A stretch of 9,429 nucleotides of DNA from contig QIMA01000335.1 in NCBI GenBank assembly GCA_003233535.1, positions 1-9,429 of the forward strand, in the 5' to 3' direction. This stretch comes from Rhodanobacteraceae bacterium. Lineage in GTDB: Bacteria > Pseudomonadota > Gammaproteobacteria > Xanthomonadales > SZUA-5. Both the position numbers and the translations under genes were made by a program. The notes beneath the pieces were generated by a model. That model was given only the letters and a program-made list of their open reading frames with translations, had not been told where the DNA came from and made no database searches. Below are positions 1-7,259 of this stretch, piece by piece (positions within the stretch are counted from its first letter, which is position 1; each line of letters opens with the position of its first letter).

Positions 1-624
1 GGCTCCGCCAGAGGCGACCAGCGGGACGCCGCAGCACGCGCGCACCGCGTTGAGCTGATCGAGATCGTAGCCCTGGCGTACGCCGTCGCTGTTCATACAG
101 TTGAGAACGATTTCACCGGCCCCGCGCTGCTGAACTTGTTTGACCCAGGCCAGCGTCTGCCGGCCCGATTCGCGGCTGCGCTCGGGATCACCGGTGAACT
201 GGTGGACGCGCCAGCCGTCGTCAGCAGCCAAGCTGTCGATGCCGACCACTACGCACTGGCTGCCAAATGCCTTGGCTAGCTCGTCGATCAGCTCGGGGCG
301 CTGCAGCGCCGGCGAATTGACGCTGATCTTGTCGGCGCCTGCATGCAGGACGGCTTTCGCATCGGCGACGCTGCCAATGCCGCCGGCGACGCAAAAAGGA
401 ATATCGATGCTGCGCGCGACGCGCTCCACCCAACTGCGATCGACGGTGCGCTCCTGTGGACTGGCTGTAATGTCGTAGAACACCAGTTCGTCGGCGCCTT
501 CGCCGCGATAGCGCAGCGCCAACTCAAGAATCTCACCCATGACTACGTGGTCGCGAAAGCGCACACCTTTGACGACCTGCCCGTCGCGCACATCCAGGCA
601 GGGTATCAGTCGTTTGGCAAGCAT
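1..624 (-). CDS. hisF: Imidazole glycerol phosphate synthase cyclase subunit HisF (partial, 3' end outside window)
   Basis: HisF is the (beta/alpha)8 cyclase half of IGP synthase. In the cytoplasm it joins ammonia delivered by HisH to PRFAR, giving imidazole glycerol phosphate plus AICAR. The frame opens with [20 protein letters not shown] and is open to the window edge: 208 codons of a family of about 255 residues, so roughly the last 50 are missing. Visible hallmarks are the catalytic Asp11 (CLDV), the FYDITAS stretch near 49-55, FCVAGGI near 77-83, [11 protein letters not shown] near 96-106, the second catalytic Asp at 130 (VVVGIDS) and GAGEIVLN. It ends at VPLVASGGA. The start overlaps the hisA stop by 19 nt, so translation is probably coupled. 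hisIE would be expected next, beyond position 1. The identification is near certain. Confidence 0.97.
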   Translation of the reverse strand, partial: MLAKRLIPCLDVRDGQVVKGVRFRDHVVMGEILELALRYRGEGADELVFYDITASPQERTVDRSWVERVARSIDIPFCVAGGIGSVADAKAVLHAGADKISVNSPALQRPELIDELAKAFGSQCVVVGIDSLAADDGWRVHQFTGDPERSRESGRQTLAWVKQVQQRGAGEIVLNCMNSDGVRQGYDLDQLNAVRACCGVPLVASGGA

Positions 625-1346
625 GCCGCCGCCTCATCTAAGGTAAATCGGCCCTCTAGCAGCGCCTTGCCAATGATCGCCCCATCAACCTGGGCTGCCG
701 CCAACGCCTTCAAGTCCTCCAGACTGGACACGCCGCCAGACGCTTGAACCTGCAGCCAGGGGAAGCGCTCGACCAGGGTGCGATAAAGCTCGACGTTGGG
801 ACCGCCCAGCGTGCCGTCACGTGACACGTCGGTACACAGCGCATGGCGCAGATCGACGTCCTGAAAGCGCGTAATGAAATCGTTCAGCTCGATCGCGCCG
901 TCTTCGGTCCAGCCGGCAATCTGGACGTGCATGGTGCCGTCGTCGGCCTTGCGCACGTCGGCAGCTAGGCAGATGCTCTCACTGCCCTGCTGCACGAACC
1001 ATTCACGCACCATCTCAGGCTCACGCACCGCCAGCGAGCCGATCACGACCCGCGTCACCCCGGCGTCCTGCAGGCGCTGAAAGTCATCGCCAGTGCGCAC
1101 GCCACCGCCGGCTTGTAGGCGCAGCGCGGTGCGGGTGGCGATCTCCTCAAACACGTAGAGATTCTCGCCCGCATCGCCCTTGGCGCCGTCTAGATCGACC
1201 AAATGTAGCCAGCTGGCCCCAGCATCTTCGTAGGCCTGGGCGAGTTCGATGGGATCGTTGGCGTACTTGGTGGTTTGCGCGTAGTCGCCCTGATAGAGCC
1301 GCACGACGGTGCCGCCGCGCAAATCGATAGCCGGATAGAGCCGCAT
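606..1346 (-). CDS. hisA: ProFAR isomerase HisA
   Basis: HisA opens the ribose of ProFAR by Amadori rearrangement to give PRFAR, the substrate of HisF/HisH. The protein is 246 residues, close to the family's usual 240-250. It begins [20 protein letters not shown], with the first catalytic Asp at residue 8 and the QGDY motif. [16 protein letters not shown], the AADVR strand with the second catalytic Asp, [14 protein letters not shown] and the phosphate-binding ASGGV follow in the family order. I chose the ATG at 1346 because GAGG lies 6 nt upstream and the N-terminus then matches the family. An in-frame ATG at 1358 adds MRNA and has only a weak ribosome site. The gene lies 15 nt after the hisH stop and overlaps hisF by 19 nt. 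Confidence 0.97.
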   Translation of the reverse strand: MRLYPAIDLRGGTVVRLYQGDYAQTTKYANDPIELAQAYEDAGASWLHLVDLDGAKGDAGENLYVFEEIATRTALRLQAGGGVRTGDDFQRLQDAGVTRVVIGSLAVREPEMVREWFVQQGSESICLAADVRKADDGTMHVQIAGWTEDGAIELNDFITRFQDVDLRHALCTDVSRDGTLGGPNVELYRTLVERFPWLQVQASGGVSSLEDLKALAAAQVDGAIIGKALLEGRFTLDEAAACLPND

Positions 1347-1361
1347 AGCATTCCTCATAAC

Positions 1362-1958
1362 TCAGCTCTCGAGCCCCAGGAAGTTCTCGAGTAGCTTAGC
1401 TCCGGCACTAGCCGAACGCTCCGGATGAAACTGCGCGCCGTGGTAGTTCCCCCTGACCACGAGCGCAGCAAATGATTGTCCATGATCGACACTGAGCAGC
1501 GTCGAATCTGTGATGGGTGCCGCAAAACTATGGACGAAGTATGCGTGCGCGCCCCGTAGTCCTTGTGTTATGGGATGTTCGTTACAAATGGCAAGCTGGT
1601 TCCAGCCCATATGCGGGATCCGCACGCCGGGCGCCGGGCGCAAACGGCGCACGGTTTCCGGGAACACGCCCAGGCACGGCGTATTCGACTCTTCCGAGTA
1701 GGCGTAGAGAATCTGCATGCCGACACACACGCCGAGCACTGGCTGCCGCAGATTCTGAATCAGCTCGACTAAACCCTGCTCGCGCAGCCGCTGCATCGCC
1801 ACCGCTGCCGCGCCCACTCCGGGAAGAATGACGTGACTGGCCGAACGAATTTGCTCCGCATCACCGGTGACCGGCGCATTTACGCCCAAGCGCTCGAGCG
1901 CCGCCTGCACCGAACCCAAGTTGCTGCCGCCGGAATCGACGAGGACGACCTTAGGCAT
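1362..1958 (-). CDS. hisH: Imidazole glycerol phosphate synthase glutamine amidotransferase subunit HisH
   Basis: HisH is the class I glutamine amidotransferase partner of HisF: it hydrolyses glutamine and channels ammonia into the HisF barrel. The protein is 198 residues, the usual size. The triad is visible as Cys78 (GVCVGMQ, the nucleophile elbow), His178 and Glu180 (QFHPERS). LPGVGA near 45-50 and HMGWNQ are also typical. The N-terminal strand reads VLVDSGGSNLGSV where many homologues have DYGxGN. The ATG at 1958 fits the family start and has an AGAGGA site about 10 nt upstream; an in-frame ATG at 1997 would add 13 unconserved residues, so I did not use it. Unlike the other junctions here, hisH is separated from hisB by 165 bp holding a large inverted repeat, so it depends on its own ribosome site. 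Confidence 0.97.
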   Translation of the reverse strand: MPKVVLVDSGGSNLGSVQAALERLGVNAPVTGDAEQIRSASHVILPGVGAAAVAMQRLREQGLVELIQNLRQPVLGVCVGMQILYAYSEESNTPCLGVFPETVRRLRPAPGVRIPHMGWNQLAICNEHPITQGLRGAHAYFVHSFAAPITDSTLLSVDHGQSFAALVVRGNYHGAQFHPERSASAGAKLLENFLGLES

Positions 1959-2012
1959 GCTCGACACGTCCTCTAGGAGTGAAAAGCTGAGGCCCAATCG
2001 GAGCCCGCAGTG

Positions 2013-2113
2013 AGTACCAGTGGTCAGTGCCAGTGGTTAGTAACAGCCCGCAATCTGGAAAGTCCGGGCGAAGCTGGAGGCTTTTCTGGCCACTGGCACT
2101 GGCCACTGGAACT
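2013..2113. repeat. Imperfect 28-bp inverted repeat of CCAGTGG/CCACTGG units in the hisB-hisH gap
   Basis: The arms are 2013-2040 and 2086-2113, around a 45-nt centre. Comparing the left arm with the reverse complement of the right gives 24 of 28 identical bases; three of the four differences would be G-U pairs in RNA of one strand. Each arm is itself internally repetitive (CCAGTGG, TCAGTGC, CCAGTGG). The centre has a nested pair of arms, GCCCG at 2046-2050 and CGGGC at 2065-2069. The element fills most of the only sizeable gap inside the operon. It could be a small mobile-type intergenic repeat or an mRNA stem-loop that tunes hisH expression. No U-tract follows, so it does not look like an intrinsic terminator. 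Confidence 0.8.
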
Positions 2114-2123
2114 ACGCTCGGAC

Positions 2124-3194
2124 TCACAACGCCCCCTTGGTGCTAGGCAACACATCGCCCTGACGCGCAAAAGCCTGACGGAGGCTGCGCGCTACTGCCT
2201 TGAAGCAACCTTCGATCATGTGGTGGGCGTTGTCGCCGCTGACTTTCAGATGCAGCGTGGCGCCCAGGGTCTCGGCCAGAGAACGGAAGAAGTGCGGCAC
2301 CAGCTCGGTGGGCAATTCGCCGACGCGTTCGCGCGGGAACTCGCCGCTGAATTCGAACCAGGGTCGGCCGGATAAGTCCAAAGCGACCTCGACGAGGGTT
2401 TCGTCCATCGGCACGGCGTTGCCATAGCGCGCGATTCCGCGCTTGTCGCCCAGGGCTTTGCGTAAACAACTGCCCAGCGCCAGCGCCGTATCCTCGACCG
2501 TGTGGTGTTCGTCGATGTGCAAGTCGCCGCGGCAGCTGAGCTGCAGGGCAAAGCCACCGTGCTTGCCCAGCTGTTCCAGCATGTGATCGAAGAAGCCCAG
2601 TCCAGTACTCACAATCGGATCGGCTTCGCGATCCAGATCGACACTGACCTTGATCTGGGTTTCACGCGTTTCGCGCTTGAACTCTGCGCAGCGCGGCCGA
2701 TCCAGAACCTGATGAGCGACTTCGGCCCAGCTGATCCCCTGATCACCAACTCGGTAACCGGCAACGCCGAGGTTGCGCGCGAACTCGAGGTCCGTCTCTC
2801 GATCACCCACCATCAGCGAGTAGTCGCGATCGATTAGGCCGTCGCGCAAGTAGTGCAGCGCCAAACCGATCTTCGGTTTGCGCGTCTCGTTGGGTTGATC
2901 GGGGAAATGCGGATCGATTAGCAGCTCACGAAACTCGATGCCCTGAGTGCTGAGGATATCCAACAACAGTTGCTGCGGCGGCTCGAAATCGACAACCGGA
3001 AAGCTGTCGGTGCCTAGCCCATCCTGGTTGCTGACCATGACCAGTTCGTAGCCGGCATCGACGAAGCGCTTCAAGGCGTGAATCACGCCCGTCAGCAGCC
3101 TGAACTTCGCCAAGCTATCGATCTGCTGGTCGGCCGGCTCTTCGATCAAGCAGCCGTCGCGATCTACAAATAGCAGCTTCAGTGCCTGGCTCAT
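2124..3194 (-). CDS. hisB: Bifunctional histidinol-phosphatase / imidazoleglycerol-phosphate dehydratase HisB
   Basis: This fused enzyme carries out dehydration of imidazole glycerol phosphate and dephosphorylation of histidinol phosphate. The length of 356 residues matches the E. coli-type fusion. The N-terminal HAD phosphatase shows DRDG with Asp11 and Asp13, SNQDGLG near 55-61, a TRKP lysine at 106 and GDRETD at 130-135. The dehydratase begins near 174 and carries FFDHMLEQ, the metal-binding HHTVED (230-235), the second metal motif HHMIE (324-328) and a C-terminal STKGAL. The phosphatase zinc-loop cysteines of E. coli HisB are absent: the segment at 94-107 reads DPHFPDQPNETRKP, keeping only the His. 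The ATG overlaps the hisC stop (ATGA) and has AGGA 9 nt upstream. Confidence 0.97.
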   Translation of the reverse strand: MSQALKLLFVDRDGCLIEEPADQQIDSLAKFRLLTGVIHALKRFVDAGYELVMVSNQDGLGTDSFPVVDFEPPQQLLLDILSTQGIEFRELLIDPHFPDQPNETRKPKIGLALHYLRDGLIDRDYSLMVGDRETDLEFARNLGVAGYRVGDQGISWAEVAHQVLDRPRCAEFKRETRETQIKVSVDLDREADPIVSTGLGFFDHMLEQLGKHGGFALQLSCRGDLHIDEHHTVEDTALALGSCLRKALGDKRGIARYGNAVPMDETLVEVALDLSGRPWFEFSGEFPRERVGELPTELVPHFFRSLAETLGATLHLKVSGDNAHHMIEGCFKAVARSLRQAFARQGDVLPSTKGAL

Positions 3195-4276
3195 GCCGCG
3201 GTGTCCTGTGTGGTTGCATTGATCGTTTGCAGCGCGGCCAACGCGGCGCTGTTTTCTTCCCTGGTGCCGACGCTGATGCGCAGGCAGTCCGCCAGTCCGG
3301 GATAGCGCGCCAGGCTACGAACGATGACCTTCGATGCGGCCAGCGCAGCCAGTACCCGCTGCGAATCGGGCATCTGGATGCATAAGAAGTTTGCATCCGA
3401 GCGCCACACTTTGCTGACCCAGGGCGACTGCTCAAACTCTTTCGCCATGCGTACTCTCTCAGCCCGTGTTTGTGCGAGCCGCTGAGCACGCAGTTCATCG
3501 TTGACCGGATCCAGACCGGCAAGAGCGGCGACCAGACTGGGCTGGGGAATCGGGTACGGCGCTATCAATCCGCGCACAAAGGCGATGATGGAGGGTTCGC
3601 CGACCAGCGTTCCAATCCGCGCAGCGGCCAATCCAAAGGCCTTCGACAGGGTCCGCAGTACGAGTAAGTTCGGCCGCTCGTGCATAGCTTCGGTATAGCT
3701 CGGCGCGTCGGCGAATTCGACATAGGCTTCGTCAACCACAACCAGCGCCTGGTCCCGTAGTGCATCGACCACGCGCAAAACGTCGGCGCGATCGGCCAGC
3801 TGTCCGGTGGGATTATTCGGCGTACAAACGAAGACCAACTTGGCGTTGGCCGAGTGCGCCGCAGCGATCAACGCATCGGCGTCCACGGCAAAACCGCGCG
3901 CTGCCAGCAGTGGTACCTCAACCGCGGCTGCGCCTTGCAGCTGGGCGCTGACTCGATACATACCAAAGGTCGGCGGACTGGTGACAACGGCGTCGATACC
4001 GGGTCGGCAAAAGCCGCGCACCAGAAGGTCAATCGCTTCGTCGGAACCGCGACCGACCAGGAGCATATCCGGATCAACGGCGTAGATATCCGCCAGACGG
4101 TTAACCAACTCGGCCGGCTGTGGCTGCGGATAGCGATTGAGCCCTTCGCCACCAGCAAACGGTGCCCACGGCCATTCATTAGCATTGAGCAGCACGCCGG
4201 CGGCGCTCGCTTCTTGGCGTGCCGAGCTGTAGGGCACGAAGCTCAGCAAGTCAGGGCGGGCCAGCTGCAGACTCAT
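3191..4276 (-). CDS. hisC: Histidinol-phosphate aminotransferase HisC
   Basis: HisC is a PLP-dependent fold-type I aminotransferase that converts imidazole acetol phosphate and glutamate to histidinol phosphate. The protein is 361 residues, close to E. coli HisC. Landmarks are LNANEWPW near 30-37 (usually LNANENPW), RGSDEAIDLL near 76-85, CTPNNPTG at 151-158, the PLP-contacting VVDEAY at 180-185, the Schiff-base lysine Lys212 in TLSKAFGLA, and the substrate-carboxylate arginine in LRISVGTREEN near the C-terminus. The ATG at 4276 was chosen because it forms an ATGA overlap with the hisD stop and starts at the conserved region; an in-frame ATG at 4300 would lengthen the overlap and has no better ribosome site. 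The stop overlaps the hisB start in the same ATGA way. Confidence 0.96.
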   Translation of the reverse strand: MSLQLARPDLLSFVPYSSARQEASAAGVLLNANEWPWAPFAGGEGLNRYPQPQPAELVNRLADIYAVDPDMLLVGRGSDEAIDLLVRGFCRPGIDAVVTSPPTFGMYRVSAQLQGAAAVEVPLLAARGFAVDADALIAAAHSANAKLVFVCTPNNPTGQLADRADVLRVVDALRDQALVVVDEAYVEFADAPSYTEAMHERPNLLVLRTLSKAFGLAAARIGTLVGEPSIIAFVRGLIAPYPIPQPSLVAALAGLDPVNDELRAQRLAQTRAERVRMAKEFEQSPWVSKVWRSDANFLCIQMPDSQRVLAALAASKVIVRSLARYPGLADCLRISVGTREENSAALAALQTINATTQDTAA

Positions 4277-5601
4277 CGCGACGACTCGCGTTCCAACCAC
4301 TGCAGGCGCTTGGTGACGGCACGCGCATGCGCGTCCAGACCCTCAGCACGGGCCAGGCGATCGATCTGCGGACCGACCTCGCGCAACGCATCGGCGCTGG
4401 CCTCCTGCACCGTCATTTGCTTTTGAAAGCTGTCCACGCTAACGCCACCGGTGTAACGCGCTGCACCGCCCGTAGGCAAGACATGGTTGGTGCCAGAGCC
4501 GTAATCGCCCAGGCTCTCCGGGGTTAAGCTTCCCAAAAAAACGGAACCGGCATTGCGCACTTGCGGCAACCACTGTCGCGGCTGACTTATCTGCAGGATC
4601 AAGTGCTCAGGCGCATACGCGTTGCTCAGCGTCAGCGCCGTCGCCAGCTCATCGACTAAGACGGCGCGCGAGTGGGCTAGTGCAGTGAGAACGACGGCCG
4701 CTCGCGGCAGGTCGTCCAGCTGTTCGACGAGGGCGCTTTCCACCGCATCCAGCAGCTCAGCACTGTCGCTGACCAGCAGCACCTGAGAATCCGGACCGTG
4801 CTCGGCCTGGGCCAGTAGATCAGCAGCGACGAAGTCTGGGATCGCGGCGGCATCAGCGATCACCACCACTTCAGATGGCCCGGCGGGCAGATCGATCGCC
4901 GCTGCCTCTGGGTCCTGACTAACCAGCCGCTTGGCCTCGTCGACCCAGCCGTTGCCGGGCCCGAAGATCTTGTAGCACGACGGGATACTAGCCGTACCGT
5001 AGGCCATGGCCGCAATCGCCTGGGCACCGCCCACCTTGAACGCTCGGCGCACGCCGCACAGCTGAGCGGCGTAGAGCACGGCGGGGTCCGCGCGACCATC
5101 CTTTGTTGGCGGCGTACACAGAACCACCTGCGGGCATCGGGCCAGTTGGGCCGGCACCGCGAGCATGAGTGCCGTGGATGGCAATGGCGCCGATCCCGCG
5201 GGCACATACAGTCCCACTCGTTCGATGGCGACCGGCAGTTTTTCGCAGATCAGGCCCGGGGCAGTCTGCACCGCTTTGGGTTCGTGGGCAGTGGCTTGAT
5301 GAAAGCGGGTGATGCGCTCTCGCGAGCCGACAATGGCTGCTTTCAGATTTGCATCCAGCGCATCACCCGCCGTTTGCCACTCGGCTGGCGAGACTTCAAT
5401 ACTCTCCAAGCTGACGCCGTCGTAGCGCTTCGTTAGCTCGCGCAGACATTCATCGCCGCTAGCGCGCACCTGATCAATGATTTCCTGGACTCGCCCGCTG
5501 AGCTCTGCACCGCCGGCGCGCGACGGTCTAGCGAGCAGCATGCGCTGCATCTTGCTGTCCAAATTGCCCCAGACAAAGCGGGGAAGTATGGGAGTTTTCA
5601 C
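4273..5601 (-). CDS. hisD: Histidinol dehydrogenase HisD
   Basis: HisD is the zinc and NAD enzyme for the last two oxidations, from histidinol through histidinal to histidine. The protein is 442 residues (E. coli has 434). Active-site residues fall at a constant offset of six from E. coli: Gln265 and His268 (zinc, LLAQAEHGPDS), Glu332 and His333 (APEHL), Asp366 (GDYGSGTNHVLP) and His425 (EGLDAHARAV). The NAD region reads YVPAGSAPLPST, with Ala where many homologues have YVPGG, followed by GGAQAIAAMAYGT and KIFGPGNGWV. The start codon is GTG at 5601, preceded by GAGGA 8 nt upstream, and it yields MKTPILPRFVW. The gene follows hisG after 31 nt and its stop overlaps hisC. Confidence 0.97.
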   Translation of the reverse strand: MKTPILPRFVWGNLDSKMQRMLLARPSRAGGAELSGRVQEIIDQVRASGDECLRELTKRYDGVSLESIEVSPAEWQTAGDALDANLKAAIVGSRERITRFHQATAHEPKAVQTAPGLICEKLPVAIERVGLYVPAGSAPLPSTALMLAVPAQLARCPQVVLCTPPTKDGRADPAVLYAAQLCGVRRAFKVGGAQAIAAMAYGTASIPSCYKIFGPGNGWVDEAKRLVSQDPEAAAIDLPAGPSEVVVIADAAAIPDFVAADLLAQAEHGPDSQVLLVSDSAELLDAVESALVEQLDDLPRAAVVLTALAHSRAVLVDELATALTLSNAYAPEHLILQISQPRQWLPQVRNAGSVFLGSLTPESLGDYGSGTNHVLPTGGAARYTGGVSVDSFQKQMTVQEASADALREVGPQIDRLARAEGLDAHARAVTKRLQWLERESSR

Positions 5602-5632
5602 GCTATATTCCTCTGTCTTTGGCGACGCCGTA

Positions 5633-6526
5633 CTAGGCCAGCATCTTCTCTACCGGCATCACCAGCAGATGACCGGCACCGGCGCGTTTGAGCTCTTCGA
5701 GCTGGTGCCAGCTGATGTCTTGATGGCAGAGCACCTGCAGAACCACCCGGTCTTCGCTACCGGCTATCTGCATCGACGTCGGCGGGTCGCTGCTAGGCAA
5801 GAGCTTGAGCACGGACGGCAGCGATTCGCGGGAGGTATTGAGGGTTAGGAGCTTGCTTTCACGCATCTTGAGCACGCCATCCAACCGGCGCAGCAGTAGG
5901 TCCATCAACTCACGGCGCTCGTCAGCCAGGCTCGCTCGCGTACCAATCAGTACGGCGTTGCTTTCGAGGATGATCGCGACTTCTTTGAGCTGGTTCGCCT
6001 GCAAAGTGCCGCCGGAGGAGACCAGATCACAGATAATCTCAGCGGTGCCGAGCTTGGGCGCGATCTCTACCGAACCGCTAAGCACAACGATCTCGGCTTC
6101 CACGTTCTGGCGCTGGAGATAGTCACCCAGCAAGGCCGGGTAGCTGGTCGCGATGCGCCGACCGGCAAGCTGCGCTGGGCCGTCCCACTGTTCATCTTGA
6201 GGTACTGCAACGCAGAGTCGGCAGCCGCCGAAACCCATATCGATCAGCTCGTCATAGGCCGGTGCCGAATCCTTGGCGGCCAAAGCGTGCTCGCGGGCGA
6301 CGTTGAGGCCAACCACGCCGGCCTCGCAAACGCCTTGCTGGATCAGTCCGGGAATGTCGTCATCGCGCACAAGAAGCAAGTCGATCGGCAAACTCTCGCC
6401 GAAGCAAAACAGCCGGTCGCGGCTCATCCGAAAACTAAGCCCGGCTCGCGCCAGCAGTTCGATTGATGCTGCCGAGAGTCGACCCGACTTCTGGATAGCA
6501 ATTCTCAGGCGGTCCCTGCCCATCAT
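5633..6526 (-). CDS. hisG: ATP phosphoribosyltransferase HisG, long form
   Basis: HisG catalyses the committed step, condensing ATP with PRPP to phosphoribosyl-ATP; it is normally the point of histidine feedback inhibition. The protein is 297 residues, the long HisG type (E. coli 299) that does not need HisZ. It starts MMGRDRLRIAIQKSGRL and carries VRDDDIPGL near 53-61, GFGGCRL near 98-104, ATSYPALL near 126-133 and the PRPP loop CDLVSSGGTL at 166-175. The last 75 or so residues form the ACT-like regulatory domain, ending LLVMPVEKMLA as in enterobacterial HisG. The first ATG overlaps the stop of the upstream regulator (ATGA) and has AAGGGAAG upstream. A second Met follows immediately and could also start the protein. 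Confidence 0.98.
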   Translation of the reverse strand: MMGRDRLRIAIQKSGRLSAASIELLARAGLSFRMSRDRLFCFGESLPIDLLLVRDDDIPGLIQQGVCEAGVVGLNVAREHALAAKDSAPAYDELIDMGFGGCRLCVAVPQDEQWDGPAQLAGRRIATSYPALLGDYLQRQNVEAEIVVLSGSVEIAPKLGTAEIICDLVSSGGTLQANQLKEVAIILESNAVLIGTRASLADERRELMDLLLRRLDGVLKMRESKLLTLNTSRESLPSVLKLLPSSDPPTSMQIAGSEDRVVLQVLCHQDISWHQLEELKRAGAGHLLVMPVEKMLA

Positions 6527-6885
6527 CTCAACTTCCCTTGATTGTTAGCGGGAGTAGCGATCGAGCCTTCGCTCGTGTGCAGCAAACCCAGTTTTTCCAG
6601 CGCTGCGTTGTAGCCGCCGTAGCCTTCGTGGAGGAATCGGGCGATTCGCCCAACGGTGGTCACGCTCACCGCCGTCCGATCATGAATCTCCCGGTACGGC
6701 ATACCCTCGATCAGTAGCGGCACTACGCGCCAGCGATCGGCTAGAGCTTCTAGTTCAGCCGGCGTGCATAGATCGCGCAGGAATGCCTCCACAGAGGCTG
6801 CCTTATCGAGCTTGGCCAGCGCTAAGGACAAATCTTGCACGGCGGTAGTCGCTGCCGGCTCGGGGGTGAGTGCTCTGCGTTTCAT
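6523..6885 (-). CDS. TrpR-superfamily (YerC/YecD-type) transcriptional regulator, probable histidine operon repressor
   Basis: The protein is 120 residues with the TrpR fold pattern. A helical segment (LRDLCTPAELEALADRW, about 36-52) leads to a helix-turn-helix at about 62-86: MPYREIHDRTAVSVTTVGRIAR, where E. coli TrpR has a similarly placed SYRE...TISR motif. The stretch HEGYGGYNAALEKL after the HTH is typical of the YerC/YecD branch rather than of true TrpR. This branch is often found with histidine genes and is then sometimes called HisR. As first gene of the operon, coupled to hisG by ATGA, it most simply acts as an autoregulated repressor; the co-effector cannot be read from the sequence. 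The start at 6885 has no visible Shine-Dalgarno, and the candidate operator ends 4 nt upstream of it. The last 15 or so residues look unstructured. Confidence 0.88.
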   Translation of the reverse strand: MKRRALTPEPAATTAVQDLSLALAKLDKAASVEAFLRDLCTPAELEALADRWRVVPLLIEGMPYREIHDRTAVSVTTVGRIARFLHEGYGGYNAALEKLGLLHTSEGSIATPANNQGKLR

Positions 6886-6888
6886 TAG

Positions 6889-6908
6889 TGTATTAGCGCG
6901 TTAGTACA
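6889..6908 (-). promoter_or_regulatory. Candidate operator for the TrpR/YerC-type regulator
   Basis: The plus strand reads TGTATTAGCGCGTTAGTACA: 8 of 10 base pairs are symmetric around a CGCG centre. It resembles the E. coli trp operator consensus as I recall it (TGTACTAGTTAACTAGTACA), with the TAG cores 8 bp apart in both. A third TTAG lies another 8 bp along, at 6885-6888, touching the start codon. The site covers the proposed -10 and most of the spacer, the position expected for a repressor. Binding by the adjacent gene's product is inferred. Confidence 0.6.
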
Positions 6909-6917
6909 TGATGGCAA
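6890..6917 (-). promoter_or_regulatory. Candidate sigma70 promoter of the histidine operon
   Basis: On the minus strand TTGCCA (6912-6917, five of six matches to TTGACA) is followed after 16 bp by TAATAC (6890-6895, a weak -10). Transcription would begin at or within a few bases of the regulator's ATG, giving a leaderless or nearly leaderless message, which agrees with the missing ribosome site. The -10 is poor, so the exact promoter is uncertain. Confidence 0.4.
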
Positions 6918-6922
6918 ATCAT
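6908..6922. repeat. Short inverted repeat ATGAT-N5-ATCAT over the candidate -35
   Basis: Perfect 5-bp arms at 6908-6912 and 6918-6922 flank GGCAA. The element overlaps the proposed -35 and abuts the TrpR-like operator. It could be a second protein site, but arms this short also arise by chance. Confidence 0.25.
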
Positions 6923-7259
6923 AAACACCATGCTGCGCTGCGTCAACCCATACAGCGCCACTCGGTCAGCGCCTAGCCAGACGTCCAGTTGTATTCGGCG
7001 GGTCGATGCTTTCGCGGAGATACCAAACGATGCCCACACAGAAGACGCTTTGTCGCAGTAGGCAAACAGCCCACGCGCATCGACACCTGGAGTTTGATGG
7101 CGTGCGCGCGCGGCAATTATTTGCGCGCTTGAAGCGTTCGATGACGGACTGCCGTTTGCCAATCTCAGCGATGCGGTTCGGCAGCGCTGCGAAAAGGATG
7201 GAATGCTTGGGCTGGCGCGGGCATTCGCACACAGTGTCAAGCCTGCCCCGCTGGCGGCG
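6918..7259. other. Intergenic region with no recognised gene
   Basis: This stretch lies between the ntrX-like stop and the histidine operon promoter. Open frames exist on both strands but none resembles a family I know. The minus frame running through it (129 codons, 6893-7282) is rich in Ser, Ala and Arg and overlaps both the response-regulator end and the operon promoter. A plus frame is protein-like in two blocks (about 7005-7058 and 7110-7275) but is interrupted by TAG at 7059 and TGA at 7095. No ribosome site supports a start and no hairpin with a T-run marks a terminator. It may be decayed coding sequence or simple spacer. Confidence 0.5.

Noticed and set aside
1959..1997. N-terminal extension of HisH from an ATG at 1997.
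   Set aside because: The added 13 residues are absent from the family, and the ATG at 1958 has a good ribosome site and the normal N-terminus.
2041..2085. Loop of the hisB-hisH inverted repeat as an intrinsic terminator.
   Set aside because: In the direction of transcription no U-run follows a GC-rich hairpin, and termination here would cut off hisH, hisA and hisF.
3854..4426. 190-codon plus-strand ORF over hisC/hisD.
   Set aside because: It is antisense to well-conserved coding sequence with all catalytic motifs on the other strand; long shadow frames are expected in GC-rich genes.
6908..6976. Small plus-strand ORF (MMANHKHHAALRQP...) with clustered His codons, resembling a his leader peptide.
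   Set aside because: It lies on the strand opposite to the histidine operon, so it cannot be the leader of that transcript. It has no ribosome site and overlaps the operon's own promoter; three His in four codons is likely chance.
7235..7240. TTGACA on the minus strand just after the ntrX-like stop, a possible -35.
   Set aside because: No -10-like hexamer follows at 15-19 bp on that strand.
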